A stretch of 64,000 nucleotides of DNA from Isoetes taiwanensis. Taxonomy: Eukaryota > Streptophyta > Lycopodiopsida > Isoetales > Isoetaceae. Positions 55,831 to 64,000 of the stretch are shown piece by piece. Every line of letters begins with the position of its first letter. Positions within the stretch are counted from its first letter, which is position 1. The translations under genes were made by a program, and so were the position numbers. The DNA is taken from contig JAJEKV010000045.1 in NCBI GenBank assembly GCA_021234155.1, forward strand, positions 2,253,654 to 2,317,653. Direction: 5' to 3'. The notes under the pieces were generated by a model. It worked only from the letters and a program-made list of their open reading frames with translations, did no database searches and was not told the DNA's origin.

Positions 55831-56375
55831 TGTGAGGACCCTTGGATCTAACAGGGAGAATCAGGGGACTATGTCCACTTGCTTGGGATTTAAAGAAAAG
55901 AACAGAAGAAGAGAATAGAGCAGAAGAGAACAATGAGAGAAAATGATAAGCTTCACCAGTATCAATGATGAACATACATGAGCTCTACTTATTCCCGAGG
56001 CGAGAGAGACAAGACTCAAAACTCATCTCAAACTCATGCTAGCTCTACTCCTTATATATAGTACAATGGCCTTTGGCCAATATGAACACTCACGGTGATC
56101 TAGGTGGAGCTCACGGAAGGGCTGATTCTAACGAGGAATGTTGGTGATTTCTTGGAAGTGCCTAGAATCACGTGACGTAGCAGGCGGTGGCGGGCCGTCA
56201 CTTATGCAGCGGGCGCCTCTTGTTGGCGGACCTTGAGGCTTTGACTGCGTGGTCTGTAGCAGTCTTCCTGGCAGGCCCAGCACATTGGCTGGCCGTGGTG
56301 GCCCAGCATGGATCCTTGTTCTTGACACGGTGGTCGTATGCATGGGCATATTCTGTGCAGGAGGCAGGACTAACA
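55831..56375 (-). repeat. 3' LTR of a minus-strand element
   Basis: 545 bp. On the minus strand it starts TGTTAGTCCTG and ends GGTCCTCACA (TG..CA with imperfect TGTKAG inverted ends). Just before the start lies a polypurine tract (GGTGGGGGGAG; 56376-56386 on the plus strand). A TATA box CTATATATAAGG is at 56050-56062 on the minus strand. The left target site would be CCCTC (55826-55830). It interrupts the gypsy integrase. Confidence 0.65.
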
Positions 56376-59300
56376 CTCCCCCCACCAAAGCGACACTCGG
56401 GGTGAAGAAAGGAGGAAGTGTTTACGGGAAGCCATCGATTAAAGAAAGTGATCCTCAAGAATTGAGGGCAGGCATCATTATAGTAAGTGCCTGAGATCTG
56501 GCGTATTTGAAAGCGGGAGGAGTGTGGGCCAAAAGGCGGGATCCAGCATCAATGAAAATGAGGCGCACCATGTCTTCAAAGGCGATAGGCGTCGGAAAAC
56601 AAAGCCCGGCATTCCATATGACGAGGCGGAGTCGGGTAGGCAGCCAGCTGGCATTGATTGCGATAAAATGGGCAGCTTCTTAGGTTAAGGAGCCCAGGCA
56701 GGTGCATTTTAGAAGCGGCCACAAAAAGCACAGCGAAGGTGGGTAGAGGATAAGTGAGGAATTAGCGGCGATGCAAGAAGGTGTCAGAGACCATGTAAGC
56801 GCTTGCTCAATGAGGCGTTGCCAACCGCGGCTCATTAGCAATATAGATCCAATTACATTGGTGTTATCAAAGTGGCACCCTCCTCGATGGGAGCGTGAAC
56901 AAAGCAGGATCAGGAGATGGGTGTCGAGATCGAGGTGGAGTCCATCCGGCATGGCCATCCATGACCTTTGTCCAAAGAGGCGTAATCGAAGTCATAAACT
57001 GGGCGTGGAGGAACACCGGGGAAGCATAGGGAGAGGAACCATGCAGTGGCGTGGGTTCTTGAGCCTTTGCTCCGGAATGCCCCAGCGAAATGGGATCAGA
57101 GCTTTACATAGCGATCCCAGACGGGCGGAGAGTTGAGAGAGTTGACGAGGAGAGACTATCCCGGCTGTGGGGCCCATCTTGCTATCGAGGAAGAGCCGCG
57201 TAATTGATTATGTGGCGGTGTTGCATATAATTTGTGCATAAGGAAGATCCTCGGGGATGTCTAGATACTTCACTTATTTGTTGCGACGCCCAGCTTGCGG
57301 AGGGTAAATGATGTGCTCGGGCATGTACTCTTGATGAAGAAGGCGTGTGTGCGAGCATGATCGAGCGAGATAGGGGTTGTTATCTGAAGCAACCGTTTGA
57401 AAGAGTGAGTCCTACAAAGATTCTGTCGTGGCCCATCCAAGAGAGCCTCACGTATATCACCCGGATAGAAATCATGAAAAATGTAAGCCATGGTGAGCAG
57501 TTACGAAGGTGATGAAGTGGGATCATCGCGATGAATGAGATCAAAGACCAAAAGGGCATAGCATAAACCTTTGTCTTCAATTGGGAGTTACGGCGGTCAG
57601 AAGAAAAATCTGATGTGAGTGAACATCCACGGGACATCAGCCCCAGCACCCACTTTAGAAGAAAGAGGTGGCGGCGGGCAACCACATAATCAGAGATAAC
57701 TTGAGAGATGGAACTGGGAAATCAACGAGGCGGTACGGCTACTTGATGGCAATATAGCGGAAATCAAGTTTGATGCATGCCTCATCGGTGAATAGCGTCT
57801 TGTAACTTCGGCTGACAGATCACGGATCACGTGGTCCTTTTCTACTTGAGCGTGGCCAGTCCGCGAGACGTTATGAAAGTGTGGACACATGGTGGATTGC
57901 CCGAGCGATGGTGTGTCTAAGCGCATCAAATTTTACATTTATTACCTCCATAAAGGCGATCTTGGAGAGATGTGGTGTGAAGTGCGTGGAAGTTGGTAGT
58001 CGAGAGAGGCAATTTGGCGTCACGCTCGGTGAGTTTTGAACTTGAGTCTTGTAATTGTCACAAAAGCTACAGTACAAGGCGTCAAGCTTAGCTATATCTT
58101 TCTCTTTGTCACTTTCGGAAGTATGCTGGACTTGTTTTGCTCCAATAAGTCACGAATTTGGTTAAGGTGAGCTACCTTTGATACGTAAGTAAGTGCAATT
58201 ACGATCTACATGCACTTTTGAGATCCTCTGGGGCTGTAAAGAGCTCAGGTACTTGTCTTGAAAGTTAGGCCTCCAAAGTTTGAACTTGTGCGTTGGCGAC
58301 TTGAAGGTCAGCATGAGCGCGCCACGAGGGCGGAAGTCGGGCGTGTGAACCCATTCATAAGAATATGCAGTTCTTGTAACTTTAGAGCGGCTTGAGGCAT
58401 CCTGGCGATGCGTGCAACAATGACGAGGGTCTTTGTGGTGGTGGAGCTGTTTGTTGCAGTTTTGCGATGTTTGTGAGACATGGTGTGGTGGAATGCTTGG
58501 ATTACGTAGGCGGAAGAGGGAGGCAGGTGACATGGGGTCTTGAATTTTGACATGACCTTGGGAGGAAGGGGCGTGAAGTCTTGGAGCTTGGTGAGTCGAG
58601 GAAGGGCCGTGAGGTGGAATCATGGGGAAGGAGGAGGTGTGGGAGGGAAAGTAATGTGGATAATAAGCAGAAGGTGGCCTCCACAGAAACTAAAAATAGA
58701 AGTGGCAGCAGAGAGCGGTCCACTTCTTGGAAGGCAGTAGAAACGACAGTGGGGCCAATCAATGTGGTGGGTTGGTAGTGGCGGTGACCATTATATTATA
58801 GAAAGGTTTATTGATATGGGTGTTCTTGATAGAATACCCAAGGAACTTCATCGAAACTTAACAAAGGTCTCATGGGAAGAAAACATCGATATTGGTCGGT
58901 GATGCACATTTACGCCCAATGGCGGGGAGCACCAAACTCATTGACATCGAGATCTGTAGCGGAGACCAAGATAAACAAGGGGTTTGTAAAGGAATATGGA
59001 ATACCTCAATCGGTCTTGAGTTAGCGAAATGGTGGTGCCATCGACCAACATGGTGTAGCCATCTGCGAGGTGGTGGCGATGTTAGCGATGAAGCTGCTTC
59101 AGCTAGTCGGGATTTGGAGCCCCGGAAGTTCCATTTGAGAGAAGTCGTAAAGAGTTTAAAGTTACTGCGGCCTTGCGATTCGGGCCAACAAGGGCTTCAC
59201 GGAGAAATTAGGCGTCGAGAAGATCTACGAGACTCGAAAAGCGCAGGTTCCACAGGAGCGATGGCTTGAAGTATAGAAAATTTTGGTGCAGCCATGGCAA

Positions 59301-59700
59301 AGATTAGCGGAAAAACGGTGAATTCAAAGCGGAGGGCAGAGGCAAAGAGCGGAGACGGTAGCAGGAGAGATGAAAAGGTTAGGGGCGGCGCAAATGTGGG
59401 CGAGAAAGGGTCATGATGAGAGGCGAAGCAGTGGCAGGTGATGGTGCCGGTGTCGAAAGATGCCAAGGAGAGTTGAGGAGGCAAAAATTTGGCTAAGTCC
59501 CCAAACAACCAAGGGAGAAGTAATGAGCGGTGGAGATGAGACATGAGAAAATGATCGGATGTGACAATTGGCCAAGGACACATATTAATGGTGGCAGGTA
59601 TGAAAAGAAGCAATGGCATTTAATCTTTGCTTATTTCGAAGTGGGATATCATTAAGCAGATGTCGGAGAACATAGCTAGATATGCGGCGGGAGAGCAGTT
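56376..59700 (-). mobile_element. Internal part of the minus-strand LTR element (decayed)
   Basis: Follows the polypurine tract. Minus-strand frames are heavily broken. One stretch near 57870-57700 (TMCPHFHNVSRTGHAQVEKD, then RHASNL) is reminiscent of the copia integrase segment TCPHTPQQNG.AERKHRH..., with HAS and FW further on. No RT is readable between there and the LTR, so the element is deleted as well as mutated. Class assignment to Ty1/copia is weak. The right end is not located. Confidence 0.35.
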
Positions 59701-59779
59701 CTGTTTAGAAAACGACCTTGCATTACAAACACGTTAGCGATTTTTGATTGGTCCACGTCGACAAGGAGTTCCTTGGTTG

Positions 59780-59791
59780 GCTATATAAAGG
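59780..59791 (+). promoter_or_regulatory. TATA box, plus strand, possible LTR promoter
   Basis: GCTATATAAAGG lies in a GC-rich stretch (59700-60220) lacking coding, with AT-rich TATATAAACC about 360 bp later. It may mark an LTR between the two minus-strand relics, but I could not pair it with a second copy. Confidence 0.35.
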
Positions 59792-60399
59792 CAGAGCCCA
59801 GGGGTAGGCGAAGACATTCGTGGCGCTTTCGGCATAGGCTGCTGCTTGGTTTGAAGGCAGGCGCACAATGCCACTAGCTGTCAAGGTGGATTACTTGCAA
59901 ATGAATTATACGGACCTCTGGCGGCCACCACAATGTTAACTGAGAATGGATGGCTGGTGTTAGGGATGGCTAGACATCCCGTCCTCGCCTAGCAGGATGG
60001 AGGTGGTTACGCACCTTCGCTGGGACCCAGCAGGCGAGGAACCCTACACCACATCTGCACATCACCTACTGCTCGGGCAGGAGTAGGTTGTTCTTCTTAG
60101 GACTTAGTAGATAGGGCTACAGGCTTGAATTTTTGTATATAAACCCATAAGCGGAAATATTGGGTTGTGCCCACATTTGTAAAAAATTCCACCTATAATA
60201 TAATAATACCCTTTGTTTTAGTCACTTTCGGTTGTGGTTGTGTCTTGAGCGCATACATTTTGTTGATTATTAAGCTGCAGTGTGATGAAATGTTTTTGGG
60301 CGGAAGCCATTAACTTGATGTAGGTAATGGAGTACCATCTAACTCGACCCAGTTGGAGAAAGCGGTTGAACCACTTAGTTTCTAATTTGATAAGGGCCA
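59792..60399. other. Possible LTR remnant, no gene
   Basis: GC-rich up to 60070, then AT-rich. Expected position of the 3' LTR of the minus-strand gypsy relic to its right, but no TG..CA boundary or polypurine tract could be fixed. Confidence 0.3.
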
Positions 60400-60495
60400 A
60401 ACCAGCGAAACTTAAGTTTACAGAAAATTTTTATGCAAAGAATCATAAGAAGAACCAAATCTCCTTAATTGAATGTTTTTTGTCTTGATCGTTTG

Positions 60496-61330
60496 TCATG
60501 TAAAGATTTTTACTAGCTGTGTCCATGAGAACACGAATATAAGCATCCTTCTAAGTTCATCAAGCTGACATTCCAATTGATGAATACTTTCTTTTTGAGT
60601 CACAATGAGGCGGATTATGAAGCGTGCTTGAGTTGGCAATAGAGTTAGTAGGATGTATTCAAAGCGGCGCAGGAAGCTTCGACCATAAACGATTTGAAGG
60701 AGTGTGACACTGTAGCTATTTTGAAACAAGTATTGTAGAGCCCCAAGAATAGTAGGAAGCTTTGTTTGCCGATTACATGCGAGGAAAGCGTCACAAATTT
60801 TCTTGAAATTGTGACGAGGAGTTTTGTTGGTGCTACCTTGAAACCATTACCTTGAGGATAGTGTGCTCTTGTGATGATGTATCGGAGATAATCCAAATTG
60901 ACTCCTTGATGGTATGATTGATAAAATGGACACCACGATCAACGACCTTGACTCGTGGGGCCGGTAGAATGTTGATGATAAATGTGTTGATAGATGTTGC
61001 CCATTTGTACTTACCCTTGATGTTGTCTGGAAGTCGCATGACTTCGCCCATTTGGTAGCGTAGTCGTTGGGAACTAGAATGTAGCGGGCAGATTGTCTGC
61101 ATGAGAAGAGGATCAATGGGTCCCTAAAAGTCATTCCCATTTTCTTTGAAGGTGGTGATGCTAAAGTCAGGGAGGCGTTACGGGCGTGGGCGTCCCATAT
61201 CTTGGCAAACATCACCGTGCGGGCGTGGGCGTGGGCGTCTTTGAAGGCGTGGGCCAAAATAACCCAATGAAGGATTTTTGCGTCGCAGTGGTGTCACCAT
61301 GAAATGACCACCAGGCCCTTCATGGGCTTC
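60496..61330 (-). pseudogene. Gypsy integrase
   Basis: In several frames on the minus strand it reads GLFWPT (zinc-domain end), MGMTFRDPLI, then SARYILVPNDYATKWAKS (core around the first catalytic Asp, here changed to Asn), then VSDRG-like VVDRGVHFINHTIKE (second Asp), then SSQEHT..-YPQGNG (about 60860) with the third acidic residue region lost in a frame change, then LLQIVYGRSFLRRFEYILLT (typical C-terminal PF.LVYG...P.E). Stops and shifts are numerous. Confidence 0.75.
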
Positions 61331-61629
61331 TCAGACAATATCACGGGACCTCCTTGAGGGAGAACACGGTGATCGAAGGATGGTATCCTTACCCTTTTTG
61401 TAAAGATGGCTGCAACCATATGGTGTAGTCACGGACCTGGCGGAGAAATTGATGTCGGCGGGATTGTCGGCATTTGGAGAAGGCGTGGCGTCCTACGGTG
61501 GAAGGCGCTTTTGTGAGAATCTTGCTGAAATCATGGAAACCAATGAGGTGTTACCGTGACCAGAAAGAGTTGGCGTCGGGGAAAGGCGTGCGAGACTCGG
61601 TGGAGGATCATACATGTGGATGCGTGAAG

Positions 61630-61860
61630 ATGGCCAAGGGACAACTTGCCTTAGAGATTTCTGCGGCCTTGTGAACAATTTCAAAAGGGGCAAATTCTTG
61701 GAGAAGAAAGGACCATGAGCAATCACGGCCCGTGGGGCGTGGTTGTTGATCAAATAAAGGGTGCTTGGTGGTCAACAAAATTTGATCGGCCTTAAGTGAT
61801 AGCCAGGCGTTGGACCACAGAGAAAATGAGACCCAAAGCTTCACGCTACGTAGGCAGAAT
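61630..61860 (-). pseudogene. Gypsy RNase H
   Basis: LKADQILLTTKHPLFDQQ, then RPTGRDCSWSFLLQEF, then APFEIVHKAAEISKA match the RNase H part that ends ..H...L.....P.L.GR..RW...L.EFD..I...KAIKGQA. The second half has lost acidic residues. Confidence 0.7.
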
Positions 61861-62299
61861 AGTTCGCTTCGGCAAATTGAGTTTTAATTTGGCGTATCGG
61901 TTTGATTTGTCGATGTCGCATCATATTCTTGAGAAGAACAGCTCAATAGCAAGCAAGACATCGACATGAACATGAAAGAAGGCTTGTCCCATTGAGGAGG
62001 AGCGAAGCCGAGACTGGTAAGCAAAGGCTTCAAGCGTGGAAAGCGACATCACTTCCAGGAATTCCAAGCCAGGTGGATTCATCTGCCAAATGAATTTATG
62101 AATGGGATGCGCAATGGTGCTAGTCGAGATGAAGGTGGAGTAATAATTGAAAGTGTTCCCTTGATGTTAATTTGAACACTTGAGCCTTGAGCACACAAGC
62201 GATTTTAGCGGAGATCAGTGGTGATACACCTTTGCTGATACATGTCCCAGCGGAACACTGAAGTGGCGCAAAGGTGCATTTCTACAGGATTGAGACTAA

Positions 62300-62900
62300 T
62301 GCCGGACTCATCCCATTTAAAGGCAGGTTCCAGGAGAATTTATCCAAATGGTCGATACCATGGAGCGCGTGGAGAAGTCATCTTGAAAGATTTGCCAAAG
62401 GGGTTTTCCTTCATGAAATCATGAAAGGCGGGGCAATCGTTAAGCGTGGATGGAGGTTTGATAATCCAAAGGAACCACCTTGTAGGCAAAAGAGCCTTGC
62501 AGGGGTGGTGAAAGTAGTCTTGAGTTGATCGAGATTCTTTGATTGAAGTTCGGTTTGTAGCCGAAAAACCATCAAAGGTACATCTCATGTCCGGTAGCCT
62601 CTTCGAGAACACGAGTACGTGAAGGGAAGTGGAAAATGATCCGCGCTCCATTAGCTGATTGAGTTTGTTAGTCACGCCAAAGCGGATCTTACCATTGTGT
62701 TGAGTCTTGATAGCGATGAAATCACACCCATTCGAGAATGTTTGACCTCATAGATCAAACTGCGACAAGGAGTTTGTATCAATTTCCGCCTTGACACTTG
62801 ATCACGGTAATTGGGGTTGGTAGAGTGCGCATCGTTGCTAGGCTGGGCGTGCATCGAGACTTGGTAGGAATGGTGAGATTCCCCAAGGTTTTGTTGATCC
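62300..62900 (-). pseudogene. Gypsy reverse transcriptase
   Basis: On the minus strand, RKLIQTPCRSLIYEVKHSRM (fingers: I.KL...GFIREVKH) is followed by MRCTFDGFSATNRTSIKES (palm: S..DGFSGYNQI.I), then TQDYFHHPCKAL (T.F..PWG.F), then APAFHDFMKE-like sequence where the block A.YQR.M...FHD lies. The catalytic YVDD/YMDD box is not intact. Confidence 0.72.
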
Positions 62901-63599
62901 CAGAAGATCTCGTAACTCGAGCGAAAATGTGTTTGAACTTTTTTTGAAGCGTGGCAATACATTACGATATGATGTCGGAAGATGCGACAATCACGGACGG
63001 TGATTGTTGCCCTAAATCCACAATCTCGACTTAAAGTCTGAATGTAGGATAACTTCCGTGTCACGGACAATGTGAGCGGGGAGGTTGAGCATAGCAGGAT
63101 CGTGGCACTACTGCGTGGTGAAAAAGAGGTTCTTGAGTTTCATCAAGCGGTTGCTTCATGGCAGTGATGTACATCTGAGGGAGGCGGCGGGGAGGTTCAA
63201 CATCGGAAAAGTGATCAACACGTTGGATTCGATTGCAGGAGCCGGAGTAAGGTCAAGCAAAGCGTACGGCTGGTCACGATCAAAGAGTCATTTCTCCCCA
63301 AGGATCGGCATATTCAGGTAGGAGGGGCGGAGAGACTACATGAGTGGAGCTTAGACAGTAGATATTAGGCGTCCTCGAGTCCCGGTGTCAGGAGAGAGAG
63401 GTTCAGCATTGTCGACGGAAATAATTTTTGCCTGTTTCAAGTCCATGGTGGCATGAGGCGACCGGCATCTATGATGACTAACTGATCCGTCCTTGATAAT
63501 GGATACTCTTGGCCTGGCGGAAAGGTCTGCCGACCAACATTTCATAATCCACTGGATCTTTCTCCAGCCTTCAAACCCCAAATTCCAAGAGATCTAAGA
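62901..63599 (-). other. Linker between gypsy protease and RT
   Basis: Decayed minus-strand frames (63351-63581 and 62672-63070). Part may be the protease C-terminus and the connector before RT. No other gene is seen. Confidence 0.35.
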
Positions 63600-63865
63600 T
63601 CACCAATGTTGATGTGAAGAAGAAATGACGCCTTGAGGTCTCGTGATATGGCCATTGGCCAATTTGATGTCGTATAGAACCCGCGATAGAGTTGTTTGAT
63701 GCCCATTTGTTTGCGGAGTTTGCTCCAGTGATGAGATTAATGGCGCTACCTCCGTCAATTTGAACATGATTGACTTGTTGATTGCCACAGAGTGGGAGTA
63801 AGTGCTTAACAGCCCCAAGCAAAAAACGATCGGGGTAGTAGCTGGTCCTTGAGGAAGCGGACAAA
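63600..63865 (-). pseudogene. Gypsy aspartic protease
   Basis: NQQVNHVQIDGGSAINLIT contains the catalytic D-G-G form of the retroelement protease site (consensus ..V..VLIDGGSA.NLI). A second frame continues QTTLSRVLYDIKLANGHITR and P-GVI, the usual following strand (..IRLADG.....GVI). Frameshifted and inactive as read. Confidence 0.75.
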
Positions 63866-64000
63866 GTTTCACAAAATTATAGCCAAGCTTAAAGGAATTT
63901 TGATTTTTACTAGCTCCTCTTGGAGTTCGAGGAGGGACATGAGAAAAGAGGATCTGCGGGATCACAGTGCGAGGTGCGTGGTAAAGCAATACGTAACTGA

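Larger units (their letters stand above)
60400..64000 (-). mobile_element. Minus-strand Ty3/gypsy relic, open at right edge
   Basis: Read right to left, the order is protease (63.86-63.6 kb), RT (about 62.9-62.3 kb), RNase H (61.86-61.63 kb), integrase (61.33-60.5 kb). This is the gypsy order. gag should lie beyond 64000. Its sequence type (DGGSAINLIT protease, DGFS.YNQ RT) differs from the plus-strand relic (LIDSGSSHN, CIDYGQLSK), so it is another lineage and not a copy of the same element. Confidence 0.78.

Overview
The window looks like intergenic nuclear DNA of a land plant. The signs are spliceosomal introns (GT..AG), relics of plant-type gene families (NPF/PTR transporter, GRAS regulator, PPR protein, TFIIB), and a dense nested load of plant LTR retrotransposons, LINEs, a tRNA-derived SINE and a Helitron-like end. 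I cannot name the species. No rRNA, tRNA gene, CRISPR array or prokaryotic operon is visible. Almost everything coding is broken. The one gene that looks intact is a small secreted cysteine- and proline-rich protein at 24655-25071.

Layout, left part (1-34 kb, AT-rich). 0.5-3.8 kb is a large inverted repeat with arms of about 1.1-1.25 kb. 7.5-16.1 kb is an NPF/PTR transporter pseudogene with several exons. One exon is split by a 7.4-kb LTR-retrotransposon array, 8363-15799, with the order LTR-int-LTR-int-LTR-int-LTR and a 5-bp target duplication (GTGAG) at its outer ends. The internal domains are only about 0.8 kb. They are non-coding and consist mainly of three nested stem-loop modules. From 16.4 to 31.6 kb there are four LINE 3' ends with a zf-RVT-like motif and TTCTA-type tails, a Helitron-like terminus (18.5 kb), a TFIIB exon, a PPR fragment, a frameshifted GRAS fragment and the secreted-protein gene.

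Right part (34-64 kb, richer in GC). This is mostly old retroelement debris: a SINE (35.4 kb), a cluster of palindromic ATTTGCAT repeats (37.4-37.75 kb), a minisatellite (38.9 kb), a small gypsy integrase fragment (39.7 kb) and a possible Copia remnant (44.7-45.5 kb). A long plus-strand Ty3/gypsy relic runs from about 46.95 to 55.83 kb (LTR, PBS, stem-loop leader, gag, protease, RT, RNase H, start of integrase). It is cut at 55831 by a minus-strand LTR element. A second, minus-strand Ty3/gypsy relic (protease to integrase) runs from 63.9 down to 60.4 kb and continues past the right edge.

The most interesting theme links two places. The compact array at 8.4-15.8 kb and the 5' end of the plus-strand gypsy relic at 47-48.4 kb share LTR sequence, PBS type and leader sequence. 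In both, the stretch after the PBS carries repeated nested hairpins whose inner stems are palindromes. The array looks like a non-autonomous derivative that kept only the LTRs and a structured RNA leader. The gypsy relic looks like a member of the lineage that could once have mobilised it. That is inference; the shared sequences and the hairpins are read directly.
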